From contig CAKSYT010000004.1 of NCBI GenBank assembly GCA_934524985.1, positions 1 to 64,000 of the forward strand: a stretch of 64,000 bases of DNA. The letters run 5' to 3'. A program made the position numbers and the translations under genes. The notes below the pieces were generated by a model, which saw only the letters and a program-made list of their open reading frames with translations, was not told the origin of the DNA and did no database searches. How positions within the stretch are numbered: the first letter of the stretch is position 1; the number at the start of each line of letters is the position of its first letter. Shown piece by piece: positions 45,102 through 56,505 of the stretch. Source of the stretch: an uncultured Faecalibacterium sp. Its GTDB lineage: Bacteria > Bacillota > Clostridia > Oscillospirales > Ruminococcaceae.

Positions 45102-46523
45102 ATGAATAAGGATCTGACGGTGGGCAAGCCGTCACAGGTATTGTGGCAATTCTGTCTGCCCATGTTCGGCAGCATCATTTTCCAGCAGCTGTACAACATC
45201 GCCGACAGTCTGGTGGCGGGCAAGTTCATCGGTGAGAATGCGCTGGCTGCGGTAGGCAACAGCTACGAGATCACCCTGATCTTCATCGCCTTTGCCTTCG
45301 GCTGCAACATCGGCTGCTCGGTCATCGTGTCCCGCTACTTCGGCGCAAAGGAATACGGCGAGATGAAAACCTCGGTCTACACCTCCCTCATCGGCTCTGC
45401 GGTGCTGTGCGCGGTGCTGATGGGCATCGGTCTGCTGGGCTGCGATGCCCTGCTGGAGCTCATCAACACCCCGGAGGAGATCCTTGCGGATTCCGCGCTG
45501 TATCTGGACATCTACGTTCTGGGTCTGCCCTTCATGTTCTTCTACAACATTGCCACCGGCATCTTCTCTGCCCTTGGCGACAGCAAGACCCCCTTCTACT
45601 TCCTTGCCGTTTCGTCTTTGTCCAACATCGGCGTGGACATCCTGTTCGTAGCCGGTTTCCAGATGGGCATTGCCGGTGTGGCATGGGCCACCTTCCTGTG
45701 TCAGGGTGTCAGCTGCGTGCTGGCCATGGTGGTAGTGTTCCGCCGCATCCGCGCCTTCCGCACCGAGGGTCATGTGCAGCTGTTCTCTTGGGTCATGCTG
45801 GGTAAGGTGGCCGTGGTGGCTGTGCCCAGCATCCTGCAGCAGAGCTTTGTCTCGGTTGGCAACATCATCCTGCAGAGCATCATCAACACCTTTGGTGCCA
45901 GCGTCATTGCAGGCTATTCTGCCGCCGTCAAGCTGAACAACATGGTCATCACCTCCTTTACCACCTTGGGCAACGGCATCTCCAACTACACCTCCCAGAA
46001 CATGGGCGCAGGCAAGATGGAGCGCGTCAAGGAGGGTTTTGGCGCAGGCCGCAATCTGGTGTGGCTGCTGTGCGTGCCGCTGGTGGTGCTGTACTTCTTC
46101 TTTGGCCGCTTCCTGCTGCTGCTGTTCATGAACGACCCGCAGGGCCCCGCCATTGACACCGGTATGCTGTTCTTGCGCATCCTTTCTCCCTTCTACTTTG
46201 TGGTGTCGGTCAAGCTGGTGGCAGACGGCATCCTGCGCGGCTGCGGCCTGATGGTGCGGTTCATGATCGCTACCTTCACCGACCTGATCCTGCGCGTGGG
46301 CATTGCCGCCGTACTCAGCGCCACCGCGCTGGGCTCCACCGGCATCTGGATGGCATGGCCTGTGGGCTGGTGCATCGGTACGGCGCTTTCCATGGTGTTC
46401 TACGCCACCGCCATCCGCAAGGCACTGGCACAGCCGGTGGCTGCTGCCGAGGCCGAGGGACAGGCCGCAGAGGTGCGCGCCGAGGCGGAATTTGCCGCCG
46501 ACGCCGAGATGGACACCCTGTAA
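45102..46523 (+). CDS. MATE-family multidrug/Na+ antiporter
   Basis: The product has 473 residues and twelve membrane helices. The N-terminus PSQVLWQFCLPMFGSIIFQQLYNIADSLVAGKFIG and the mid-protein repeat of the same pattern (PSILQQSFVSVGNIILQSIINTFG) are typical of MATE exporters, which expel drugs or metabolites in exchange for Na+ or H+. A 45-residue acidic, Ala/Glu-rich tail follows the last helix. AGAGGAGG lies before the ATG. Single gene. Confidence 0.92.
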   Translation: MNKDLTVGKPSQVLWQFCLPMFGSIIFQQLYNIADSLVAGKFIGENALAAVGNSYEITLIFIAFAFGCNIGCSVIVSRYFGAKEYGEMKTSVYTSLIGSAVLCAVLMGIGLLGCDALLELINTPEEILADSALYLDIYVLGLPFMFFYNIATGIFSALGDSKTPFYFLAVSSLSNIGVDILFVAGFQMGIAGVAWATFLCQGVSCVLAMVVVFRRIRAFRTEGHVQLFSWVMLGKVAVVAVPSILQQSFVSVGNIILQSIINTFGASVIAGYSAAVKLNNMVITSFTTLGNGISNYTSQNMGAGKMERVKEGFGAGRNLVWLLCVPLVVLYFFFGRFLLLLFMNDPQGPAIDTGMLFLRILSPFYFVVSVKLVADGILRGCGLMVRFMIATFTDLILRVGIAAVLSATALGSTGIWMAWPVGWCIGTALSMVFYATAIRKALAQPVAAAEAEGQAAEVRAEAEFAADAEMDTL

Positions 46524-46668
46524 CCCTTTTGTGAATTGTGAATCCATTTCATGTCACAGATAAACAAAATGAATAATTTGATATAGTGCACAAAAACGCG
46601 CTAAAATTTTTGTGTAAAGTATCGACAAAGCCGAGAAAAAGCGCCCAAAAGTATGGACGGTTTGTGAA

Positions 46669-46697
46669 TTGCGGATTTGAACCCAGATAGCTATAAT
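46669..46697 (+). promoter_or_regulatory. Promoter of livJ
   Basis: TTGCGG (46669-46674), 17 bases, TATAAT (46692-46697). The transcript starts near 46704. Confidence 0.65.
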
Positions 46698-46711
46698 AAC
46701 AGACAAGAACA

Positions 46712-46760
46712 GAGGCAAGGCCGCTTTTAGAGGGGAAGGGCCTTGCTTCCGTTTTTATCC
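46712..46760 (+). terminator. Hairpin with T run in the livJ leader
   Basis: AGGCAAGGCC (46713-46722) and GGCCTTGCTT (46739-46748) pair perfectly, then CCGTTTTTA. It lies between the promoter and the livJ start, so it would stop transcription within about 55 bases unless regulated, or it ends a very short RNA. Confidence 0.55.
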
Positions 46761-46806
46761 TTGATTCTATTCTAGCCTATAAATTACTCCGAAGGAGGAG
46801 ATTTTT

Positions 46807-48027
46807 ATGAAAAAGGTGTTCACTCGTCGTCAGTTCATGGCCGCTGCCGGTGTTGTTGCCGCAGCAAGCGCTCTGACTGCCTGCGGCGGTTCTTCCGCAA
46901 GCACCGCAGGCTCTGCTGCCGGTTCTACCGCCGGTTCCGCTGCTGCTTCCGGCAGCACCATCAAGGTGGGCGTTCTGGGCCCCATGACCGGCGATGTTTC
47001 CGTTTACGGTCTGGCTGTTATCAACGGCGCAAGCCTGTACCTGAAGCAGGTCAATGCCGACGGCGGTGTCAACGGCAAGCAGCTGGAGATCATCACCATG
47101 GACGAGCAGGGCGATGCGACCCAGGCTGTTACCAGCTTTACCAAGATGTGCGATCAGGGCATCACCGCTCTGGTGGGCGATGTGACCACCACCCCAACGT
47201 TGGCTGTTGCCGCGGAGAGCGCCGATTACAATATGCCCATGGTCACCGCTTCCGCTACCGCCGAGGCTGTTACCTACGATGCCGAGACCGACACCGTGAA
47301 CGGGAATGTGTTCCGCGCCTGCTTCACCGACCCGTTCCAGGGCGTGAAGATGGCTGACTACGCTTACCAGAAGCTGGGCTACACCAAGGCAGCCGTCATT
47401 TTCCTGAAGGGTGCAGACTACAACGAAGGTCTGGCCGAGAACTTCGTGACCGAGTTCGAGAGTCTGGGCGGCACCGTCGTCGATCAGGAGAGCTACTCCG
47501 AGGGCGACGTGGACTTCAAGACCCAGCTGACCAGCATTCTGGGCAAGAACCCGGAGATGGTGTTCTGCCCCAACTACTATCAGGATGTGGGTCAGATCTT
47601 GGCTCAGGCCGAGAGCGTCGGCCTGACCGTTCCCTTCCTCGGCGGCGACGGCTGGGATGGTCTGGAGGGCTACGCCACCGCAGACCAGCTGAAGGACTCC
47701 TACTTCTGCGCCGGTTACGCCAAGGGCTCCAGCGCCGAGTTTGAGGCCGCTTATAAGGCTGAGTACGGCGAGGAGTACCCCAACGGCTTTGCACCTCTGG
47801 GCTACGATGCCGCTATGACCGTTGTGTACGGCATCAAGGCAGCCGAGGAGCAGGGCCTCGAGGCTGGCTCTGACGAGTACAAGCAGGCCGTCATCGACGC
47901 CATTGCCGGTGGCACCATCGAGGGCATCACCGGCACCTTTACCTTCGACGAGCACCACAATCCCATCAAGAGCACTGCCATCCTGACCTATGTGGACGGC
48001 AAGCCCGAGCTGAAGGAAATGTTCTGA
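46807..48027 (+). CDS. livJ: Branched-chain amino acid-type ABC transporter, substrate-binding lipoprotein
   Basis: The product has 406 residues. The N-terminus carries TRRQFM (RR at 7-8) and a lipobox LTAC (Cys26), followed by a Ser/Ala/Gly-rich linker. The mature part (IKVGVLGPMTGDVSVYG, YLKQVNADGGVNGK) is a type 1 periplasmic-binding fold of the Leu/Ile/Val group. GAAGGAGG precedes the ATG. It heads livJHMGF; a terminator-like hairpin after it (48090-48137) should raise its expression over the membrane parts. Substrate may be a branched-chain amino acid or another small molecule. Confidence 0.93.
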   Translation: MKKVFTRRQFMAAAGVVAAASALTACGGSSASTAGSAAGSTAGSAAASGSTIKVGVLGPMTGDVSVYGLAVINGASLYLKQVNADGGVNGKQLEIITMDEQGDATQAVTSFTKMCDQGITALVGDVTTTPTLAVAAESADYNMPMVTASATAEAVTYDAETDTVNGNVFRACFTDPFQGVKMADYAYQKLGYTKAAVIFLKGADYNEGLAENFVTEFESLGGTVVDQESYSEGDVDFKTQLTSILGKNPEMVFCPNYYQDVGQILAQAESVGLTVPFLGGDGWDGLEGYATADQLKDSYFCAGYAKGSSAEFEAAYKAEYGEEYPNGFAPLGYDAAMTVVYGIKAAEEQGLEAGSDEYKQAVIDAIAGGTIEGITGTFTFDEHHNPIKSTAILTYVDGKPELKEMF

Positions 48028-48089
48028 TCCGCGCTGTTCCATCCACCGGTGATGGAGCCGCCCGCACAGAACAAACCCCATGATTTTTT

Positions 48090-48137
48090 GGAGAACGCCG
48101 GAACAGCTTTTTTCTGGTCAGGCGTTCTCCGTTTTTT
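48090..48137 (+). terminator. Partial terminator between livJ and livH
   Basis: GGAGAACGCC (48090-48099) and GGCGTTCTCC (48121-48130) pair perfectly, then GTTTTTTAT. It separates the binding protein from the permease genes, a common way to make more binding protein. Confidence 0.75.
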
Positions 48138-48181
48138 ATATCAAAAAGTGTAAACGCCGCAAAGAAAGGAAGTATCCAACC

Positions 48182-49060
48182 ATGACAGTGTTCTTTAGCC
48201 AGCTGATCAACGGCTTGTCCCTTGGCAGCATCTATGCACTGATCGCACTGGGCTACAGCATGGTGTACGGCATTATCCTGCTGCTGAACTTTGCCCACGG
48301 CGATGTCATCATGGTAGGCGCATATATGTCCTGGTTCGTTATGAACCAGCTGGGTCTCGGCCCGGTCACCGCTGTGTGCGCCACCATTATCACCTGTACG
48401 CTGCTGGGCGTGGTGATCGAAAAGATCGCCTACACCCCCCTGCGCAGCGCACCCCGCATCTCGCTGCTGATCACCGCCATTGGTGTCTCCTTCTTTCTGG
48501 AGTACACGGCAGAGCTGATCCTTGGCTCGGGTGCAAAGGTGATCCCCGCCTACTACACCAACCAGACCTTCCGTCTGGGCAAGGTGCCGCTGGGCCTTAC
48601 CTCGGTCATCACGCTGGTGGTCACCGTGCTGTCCATGCTGGTGCTCACCTTTCTGGTGCAAAAGACCAAGCTCGGCAAGGCCATGCGCGCCGTCTCGGAG
48701 GATATGGATGCTGCCCGCCTGATGGGCATCAACGTCAACAGCACCATCTCCTTTACCTTTGCCGTGGGCTCGGCGCTGGCGGGCATCGGCAGCGTGCTGT
48801 ACTGCTGCTCCTACCCGCAGGCCACCCCCACCATGGGCTCTATGCTGGGTCTGAAGGCTTTCGTCGCCGCCGTTCTGGGCGGCATCGGCTCCATTCCCGG
48901 TGCTATGGTCGGCGGCATCGCCATCGGCCTGTGCGAGTGCTTTGTTTCTGCCATCGGCCTTTCTGCATGGAAGGACGCTGTTACGTTTGCAATTCTGATC
49001 ATCGTGCTGCTGGTCAAGCCCACGGGCTTCCTTGGCCGCAAGGTGCAGGAAAAGGTGTAA
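48182..49060 (+). CDS. livH: Branched-chain amino acid ABC transporter permease LivH
   Basis: The product has 292 residues with about eight helices. It starts MTVFFSQLINGLSLGSIYALIALGYSMVYG, as LivH proteins do, and has the EAA-like loop VSEDMDAARLMGINV (near 175) that contacts the ATPases. AAAGGAAG precedes the ATG at 48182; the frame upstream is read-through of the terminator. Confidence 0.95.
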   Translation: MTVFFSQLINGLSLGSIYALIALGYSMVYGIILLLNFAHGDVIMVGAYMSWFVMNQLGLGPVTAVCATIITCTLLGVVIEKIAYTPLRSAPRISLLITAIGVSFFLEYTAELILGSGAKVIPAYYTNQTFRLGKVPLGLTSVITLVVTVLSMLVLTFLVQKTKLGKAMRAVSEDMDAARLMGINVNSTISFTFAVGSALAGIGSVLYCCSYPQATPTMGSMLGLKAFVAAVLGGIGSIPGAMVGGIAIGLCECFVSAIGLSAWKDAVTFAILIIVLLVKPTGFLGRKVQEKV

Positions 49061-49072
49061 GGGGGCATAACG

Positions 49073-50101
49073 ATGAATACCAAACGCAAGACCCTCAAAA
49101 TGCCCGTGCGCTACCTGATGAATCTGGTGCTGGTGGGGCTGCTGTTCGTGGGGCTTTCCTATGTGACCGGCAATATGCTGTCCACCTACCAGAATAAGGT
49201 GCTGCTGACCGTGGGCATCAACATCATTCTGGCTGTCTCGCTGAACGTTTCCACCGGTTATCTGGGGCAGCTGCCGCTGGGTCACGCCGGTTTTATGGCC
49301 GTGGGTGCTTATGCCTGCGCTCTGTTCACCAAATCCTCGGGCCTGCCCAAGGGCGTGGCCTTTGCTATCGGTCTGGTGCTGGCATGGGTGATCGCCGGGC
49401 TGTTCGGGGTGCTCATCGGCATCCCTGCCCTGCGTCTGACCGGCGACTATCTGGCCATCCTGACGCTGGGCTTCGGCGAGATCATCCGCATCACGTTGAA
49501 CAACATTGATGATGTGCTGGGCTTCAAGCTGTTCTACGGCGCAAAGGGCCTGAAGAACATCCCCAAATATTCCAACTTTACCAACGTGTTCCTGTGCGTG
49601 GTCATCACCTGCTTCCTCATCCACGCCATGATGAAGAGCCGCCACGGCCGCGCCGTGCTGGCCATCCGCGACAACGAGATCGCCGCCGAGAGCTGCGGCA
49701 TCCAGACCACCTATTATAAGGTGATGGCCTTTGCCTTCTCCGCCGCCTTCGCAGGCTTGGCGGGCGGCCTGTATGCCTGCTACATCGGCGTGCTGAACCC
49801 CTCCACCTTCGGCTTTATGAAGTCCATCGAAATTCTGGTCATGGTGGTGCTGGGCGGCATGGGCTCCATGCTGGGCTCCATCCTGTCCGCTACCGTGCTG
49901 ACCATCCTGCCCGAGGCCACCCGCAGCTTTGACAGCTACCGCATGGTGGTCTACTCGCTGGTGCTGATTTTGATGATGATTTTCCGCCCGGGCGGACTGC
50001 TGGGCAGCTACGATTTCTCCCTGAGCCGCGTCGTGGAAAAAGCCATGAACGGCGAACTGTTCCGCAAGCATACCGAAAAGGAGGCCGCTGACCATGAGTG
50101 A
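49073..50101 (+). CDS. livM: Branched-chain amino acid ABC transporter permease LivM
   Basis: The product has 342 residues with about ten helices, including LNVSTGYLGQLPLGHAGFMAVGAY and the coupling loop IRDNEIAAESCGIQTTYYK, both typical for LivM. It begins 12 bases after livH and overlaps livG by eight bases. Confidence 0.95.
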   Translation: MNTKRKTLKMPVRYLMNLVLVGLLFVGLSYVTGNMLSTYQNKVLLTVGINIILAVSLNVSTGYLGQLPLGHAGFMAVGAYACALFTKSSGLPKGVAFAIGLVLAWVIAGLFGVLIGIPALRLTGDYLAILTLGFGEIIRITLNNIDDVLGFKLFYGAKGLKNIPKYSNFTNVFLCVVITCFLIHAMMKSRHGRAVLAIRDNEIAAESCGIQTTYYKVMAFAFSAAFAGLAGGLYACYIGVLNPSTFGFMKSIEILVMVVLGGMGSMLGSILSATVLTILPEATRSFDSYRMVVYSLVLILMMIFRPGGLLGSYDFSLSRVVEKAMNGELFRKHTEKEAADHE

Positions 50102-50933
50102 GTTCAAGACCAGACTGCACAGTGTGCCCTCCGGCGGTTTTCTGACTGACCGCGATAAGGACAAAAAGCCCATTCTGGACGTGCGTGAGCTGGGCATCGA
50201 CTTCGGCGGTCTGACCGCCGTGGACAACTTTAACCTGATGATCGGCCGCAACGAGATTGCCGGTCTCATCGGCCCCAACGGCGCAGGCAAGACCACCGTG
50301 TTCAACTTGCTCACCAACGTCTACCAGCCCACCCGCGGCTCCATCCTGATCGACGGGATGCCCACCGCCGGGAAAAAGACCTATCAGGTCAACCGCATGG
50401 GCGTGGCGCGTACCTTCCAGAACATCCGTCTGTTCAAGGAGCTGAGCGTCATCGACAACATCAAGGTGGGTCTGCACGAGTCCATGAAGTATAATCTGGC
50501 GTCCTCTCTGCTGCGGATGCCGAACTACTGGAAAGAGGAAAAGCAGTGCACCGAGCGTGCGCTGGAGCTGCTGGACATCTTCCACATGGCAGACCTTGCC
50601 AACGCGCAGGCCGGCAGCCTGCCCTACGGCGCACAGCGCCGTCTGGAGATCATGCGCGCACTGGCTACCGGCCCGAAGCTTCTGCTGCTGGACGAGCCTG
50701 CCGCCGGTATGAACCCCTCCGAGACTGCCGAACTGACCGAGACCATCCGCCGCATCCGCGACGAGTTCAACATTGCCGTGCTGCTCATCGAGCACGACAT
50801 GAGCCTTGTCATGGGCATCTGCGAGGGCATTGCGGTGCTGAACTTCGGCCGCATCATCGCCAAGGGCACCCCGGACGAGATCCGCAATAACCCGCAGGTC
50901 ATCGAGGCCTATCTGGGCAAAAAGGAGGGCTGA
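50094..50933 (+). CDS. livG: Branched-chain amino acid ABC transporter ATPase LivG
   Basis: The product has 279 residues: Walker A GPNGAGKTT (near 61), signature LPYGAQRRLEI (near 180), Walker B LLLLDEPAAGMNP (near 200), and the H-loop EHDMS. The 27-residue N-terminal extension is longer than usual for LivG. livF begins four bases after the stop. Confidence 0.95.
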   Translation: MSEFKTRLHSVPSGGFLTDRDKDKKPILDVRELGIDFGGLTAVDNFNLMIGRNEIAGLIGPNGAGKTTVFNLLTNVYQPTRGSILIDGMPTAGKKTYQVNRMGVARTFQNIRLFKELSVIDNIKVGLHESMKYNLASSLLRMPNYWKEEKQCTERALELLDIFHMADLANAQAGSLPYGAQRRLEIMRALATGPKLLLLDEPAAGMNPSETAELTETIRRIRDEFNIAVLLIEHDMSLVMGICEGIAVLNFGRIIAKGTPDEIRNNPQVIEAYLGKKEG

Positions 50934-50936
50934 GCC

Positions 50937-51650
50937 ATGGCTGATACATTACTGAAGGTGGACGGCATCAACGTCTACTACGGCAACATCCACGCCGTGA
51001 AGGATATCTCCTTCACCGTCAACGCGGGCGAGATCGTCACCCTGATCGGTGCAAACGGCGCGGGCAAATCCACCACCCTGAAAACCATTTCCGGCCTTTT
51101 GAAGCCCCGCACCGGCGATGTGCTGTACAAGGGCAAAAGCATCAAGGGCGTGCGCGCCCACAAGATCGTGGAAAGCGGCCTTGCACAGGTGCCGGAGGGA
51201 CGCCATGTGTTTTTGCACATGACGGTGGACGAGAACCTTGATATGGGCGCCTACACCCAACCCGCTTCCACCATTGCCGCCAACAAGGAAAAGGTGTTCA
51301 CCCTGTTCCCCCGCCTGAAGGAGCGCCGCAAGCAGCTGGCGGGCACCATGTCCGGCGGCGAGCAGCAGATGCTGGCTATGGGGCGTGCGCTTATGAGCAA
51401 CGCTTCCATGCTGATGCTGGACGAGCCTTCCATGGGTCTTTCGCCGCTGCTGGTGCAGGAGATCTTTGACATTATCCGCGACATCCACAAGGAGGGTATG
51501 ACCATCCTGCTGGTGGAGCAGAACGCGCAGATGGCGCTTTCAGTGGCCGACCGCGCCTATGTGCTGGAGACCGGCCGCATCGTCATGGACGGCACCGGTG
51601 CCGAGCTGCTGACCAACGAGCGCGTCCGCAGCGCCTATCTGGGCGGGTAA
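50937..51650 (+). CDS. livF: Branched-chain amino acid ABC transporter ATPase LivF
   Basis: The product has 237 residues: Walker A GANGAGKSTT (near 38), signature MSGGEQQMLAMGRAL (near 140), Walker B LMLDEPSMGLSP (near 160), VEQNAQMAL H-loop region. Last gene of the operon; the UGCG hairpin at 51690-51765 is its terminator. Confidence 0.95.
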   Translation: MADTLLKVDGINVYYGNIHAVKDISFTVNAGEIVTLIGANGAGKSTTLKTISGLLKPRTGDVLYKGKSIKGVRAHKIVESGLAQVPEGRHVFLHMTVDENLDMGAYTQPASTIAANKEKVFTLFPRLKERRKQLAGTMSGGEQQMLAMGRALMSNASMLMLDEPSMGLSPLLVQEIFDIIRDIHKEGMTILLVEQNAQMALSVADRAYVLETGRIVMDGTGAELLTNERVRSAYLGG

Positions 51651-51689
51651 ACGGAACCATCAGAAATGCGCTCCGCGTTCGCTTTGCGC

Positions 51690-51766
51690 ATCTTCAGCGG
51701 AAAATGATTTTTAATTTGCCAATCGGGAAAATCTGCGGATTTTCCCGATTGGCTTTTTCACGGGAG
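51690..51766 (+). terminator. UGCG-loop variable-stem hairpin, copy 4 (terminator of livF)
   Basis: TTCAGCGGAAAATGATTTTTAATTT leads into arms 51718-51733 and 51738-51753 (perfect 16 bp) with loop TGCG, then TTTTTCACGGG. Forty-odd bases past the livF stop. Confidence 0.88.
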
Positions 51767-51789
51767 GGCTGCGGCGGCAAACGGCATTT

Positions 51790-51885
51790 TTCCTTACGAC
51801 CCCTTTTGTGAAAATGCGTTTGTCGCACTCCGCAGAGTGCGACAAACGCGAAATTTAAAATGATTTTTCCGCTAAAAATGGCTAG
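51790..51885 (-). repeat. UGCG-loop variable-stem hairpin, copy 5 (orphan)
   Basis: Arms 51816-51830 and 51835-51849 (15 bp) around CGCA, read on the minus strand as TGCG and followed by ATTTTCACAAAAGGGG. It faces copy 4 tail to tail, but no minus-strand gene ends nearby, so either an antisense RNA ends here or it is a displaced copy. Confidence 0.6.
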
Positions 51886-51886
51886 A

Positions 51887-52066
51887 GTGCAACGACGACG
51901 ACCGCCGCCAGTGGCGGAAACAGGGAGGAGTTGTTGGGGCAGCGGCCAGCAAGACGCAAGTGCCGCCCAAGGCACGAAGCGGATGCTGTGTGCCGCAACC
52001 CGATAGCGGAAGCCATTCTAAATCGTCCCTGCTGAAAAGACAGTGCGGCACAAAGAGTTGTGCCGC
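51887..52066. other. Structured non-coding stretch before asnA
   Basis: AATGGCT (51887-51893) and AGCCATT (52011-52017) bracket about 130 bases with several hairpins (CCGCC-AGT-GGCGG near 51905, GTGCC...GGCAC near 51960). Then GCGGCACAA-AGAG-TTGTGCCGC (52045-52066) with TCTTTTT just after forms a terminator-like hairpin. No ORF is convincing. Confidence 0.4.
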
Positions 52067-52088
52067 GCCGTCTTTTTCCTGCTATCAC

Positions 52089-52117
52089 TTTACTTTCGTA
52101 AAAAATTGTGCCATAAT
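52089..52117 (+). promoter_or_regulatory. Promoter of asnA
   Basis: TTTACT (52089-52094), 17 bases, CATAAT (52112-52117). The leader holds two small hairpins (GGCTTT/AAAGCC and CGCCCC/GGGGCG). Confidence 0.6.
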
Positions 52118-52201
52118 GGGTGCAGTATTCCGGCTTTGCAAAAGCCACGCCCCGGCTCGGGAAAGCGGGGCGCAAACCACACAGAATGAGGGGTAAACGT
52201 T

Positions 52202-53215
52202 ATGAGCAAGATCATCATCCCGGCAAACTACAAACCCGCGCTGAACCTGTACGATACCCAGCGCGCCATCGGCACGGTGAAGCGGCTGTTCGCCGATACC
52301 CTGTGCGCCACGCTGAACCTGTACCGCGTGTCTGCACCGCTGTTTCTGGAAGCTTCCACCGGCCTGAACGACGATTTGAACGGCGTGGAGCGCAAGGTGA
52401 CCTTTGACATCAAGGACAGCGGCACCGAGGCACAGGTGGTGCAGTCGCTGGCAAAGTGGAAGCGTCAGGCGCTGAAGGACTACGATTTCCATGCGGGCAA
52501 GGGCCTGTACTGCGATATGAACGCCATCCGCCGGGACGAGGAACTGGATAACCTCCACTCGGTCTATGTGGACCAGTGGGACTGGGAAAAGATCATCACG
52601 GTGGAGGACCGCAACGAGACCTACCTGAAAAACGTGGTGCGCTGCATCGTGTCTGCGGTGTGCGCCACCGAGATGAATCTGCACGCCATGTTCCCCCAGC
52701 TGCAGGATCTGCCCCTGCACACCCCCAACGTGACCTTTGTCACTACGCAGGAGCTGGAGGACAAGTACCCGGATCTGACCCCGAAGGAGCGGGAGAACGC
52801 CTTTGTCAAGGAGAACGGCACCACCTTCCTGATGAAGATCGGTGCACCCCTGCGCAGCGGCAAGCCCCACGACGGTCGCGCCCCGGACTACGATGACTGG
52901 GATCTGAACGGCGACCTGCTGTTCTGGAACGACCCGCTGCAGTGCAGCTACGAGCTGAGCAGCATGGGCATCCGCGTCAGCCCGGAGAGCATGGATAAGC
53001 AGCTGACTATGGCGGGCTGCGATGACCGCCGCACCCTGCCTTTCCACAAAGCAGTGCTGGCTGGCGAGCTGCCCTACACCATCGGCGGCGGCATCGGTCA
53101 GAGCCGCCTGTGCATGCTGCTGCTGGGCAGTGTCCACATCGGTGAGGTTCAGGCCAGTGTCTGGGATAAGGCTACCCGCGAAGCCTGCGCTAAGGCCGGC
53201 ATCCCGCTGCTGTAA
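52202..53215 (+). CDS. asnA: Aspartate-ammonia ligase
   Basis: The product has 337 residues. AsnA makes asparagine from aspartate, ammonia and ATP, and has a class II tRNA-synthetase-like fold. Diagnostic stretches are VSAPLFLEASTGLNDDLNG (near 40), VYVDQWDWEK (near 122) and TIGGGIGQSRLCMLLL (near 293). GAGGGG lies before the ATG. Single gene; UGCG hairpin terminator follows. Confidence 0.96.
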   Translation: MSKIIIPANYKPALNLYDTQRAIGTVKRLFADTLCATLNLYRVSAPLFLEASTGLNDDLNGVERKVTFDIKDSGTEAQVVQSLAKWKRQALKDYDFHAGKGLYCDMNAIRRDEELDNLHSVYVDQWDWEKIITVEDRNETYLKNVVRCIVSAVCATEMNLHAMFPQLQDLPLHTPNVTFVTTQELEDKYPDLTPKERENAFVKENGTTFLMKIGAPLRSGKPHDGRAPDYDDWDLNGDLLFWNDPLQCSYELSSMGIRVSPESMDKQLTMAGCDDRRTLPFHKAVLAGELPYTIGGGIGQSRLCMLLLGSVHIGEVQASVWDKATREACAKAGIPLL

Positions 53216-53224
53216 GCGGAACGA

Positions 53225-53300
53225 TTTCAGCGGAAAAATATTTTTGATTTGAAATACAGCCAAGCCTGCGGGCTTGGCTGTATTTCGTTTTCACGGGGAA
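53225..53300 (+). terminator. UGCG-loop variable-stem hairpin, copy 6 (terminator of asnA)
   Basis: TTCAGCGGAAAAATATTTTTGATTT leads into arms 53251-53266 and 53271-53286 (perfect 16 bp) around TGCG, then GTTTTCACGGGG. Ten bases past the asnA stop. Confidence 0.88.
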
Positions 53301-53381
53301 GCTTTTGCGCAGGGGGGTGATTTCCATACAGGCTGAAAAGCATGGTTTTGCGTCTATTCTGCAAACTTTTTGTGAACCCTA

Positions 53382-53410
53382 TTGACAAAGCGGGCGGATG
53401 GGAGTATATT
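53382..53410 (+). promoter_or_regulatory. Promoter of clpB
   Basis: TTGACA (53382-53387), 17 bases, TATATT (53405-53410), directly followed by the CIRCE element. Confidence 0.85.
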
Positions 53411-53411
53411 T

Positions 53412-53438
53412 TTAGCAGTCGAGCAGATAGAGTGCTAA
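53412..53438. promoter_or_regulatory. CIRCE element (HrcA operator)
   Basis: TTAGCAGTC, nine bases, GAGTGCTAA. This is the CIRCE consensus TTAGCACTC-N9-GAGTGCTAA with one mismatch in the left arm. It lies just after the -10, where HrcA would block transcription until heat shock. Confidence 0.92.
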
Positions 53439-53476
53439 AAACAAAATGAGCTGCCCCACAGGAGGTGTGCAAGACC

Positions 53477-53539
53477 ATGAAAAAGAACATCTGTATAAGT
53501 AACGCACGGCTCTGCCGCCGCCGGGCACGGAGCTGTTAG
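53477..53539 (+). CDS. 20-codon leader ORF between CIRCE and clpB
   Basis: ACAGGAGGTG, a near-perfect ribosome binding site, lies before the ATG at 53477. The peptide MKKNICISNARLCRRRARSC has three cysteines and six basic residues after position 10 and no hydrophobic stretch. It ends 58 bases before clpB. Basic Arg/Cys-rich leaders can act in translation-coupled control; alternatively it is a small protein in its own right. The strong site argues that it is translated. Confidence 0.5.
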   Translation: MKKNICISNARLCRRRARSC

Positions 53540-53597
53540 CAAAGAACTTACCTGTCCGCTAAAATAAACCTTCCGGTATGAATGGAGGCTTGACTTT

Positions 53598-56210
<2,613 letters not shown>

Positions 56211-56291
56211 AATTTACCGGTTTTGTACATGGAGTACAGGCCAAACGCTTGCACCCGTGTACAGAATATGTTATTATAGAAAATAACATTG

Positions 56292-56338
56292 ATGTGCTTT
56301 TCATCGCGGAAATGGCAACGATGGAAAGCACATTTTTG
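56292..56338 (+). terminator. Terminator of clpB
   Basis: GTGCTTTTCATCG (about 56294-56306) and CGATGGAAAGCAC (about 56320-56332) pair with wobble bases; ATTTTTG follows. Confidence 0.7.
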
Positions 56339-56362
56339 TATGTAGGAAAGTTTATAGACAAA

Positions 56363-56505
56363 ACCCTCTCAGGCGCTCCCGCGCCAGATTCCCCCTTTTG
56401 TCACCTACGGTGACATCTTCCCCCGGAGCGGGGGAAGTCTTTCCTCTCAGGGGGAGCCAAGCCGCAAAGTTTGTTACTAAAGTATTAGGTTCAATGAGAA
56501 AGCTT
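56363..56505. repeat. 143-bp interspersed repeat, upstream copy flanking the CorC-type gene
   Basis: Aligns without gaps to 58021-58163 at about nine of ten positions. Contains GGCGCTCCCGCGCC, TCACCTACGGTGA and CCCCCGGAGCGGGGG palindromes. Modules of the same type continue to 56573. No coding frame in 56211-56610. Confidence 0.75.

Noticed and set aside
47966..50317. 783-codon open frame opposite livH/livM/livG
   Set aside because: Shadow of the liv operon; composition is His/Gln/Gly-rich nonsense and crosses several true genes.
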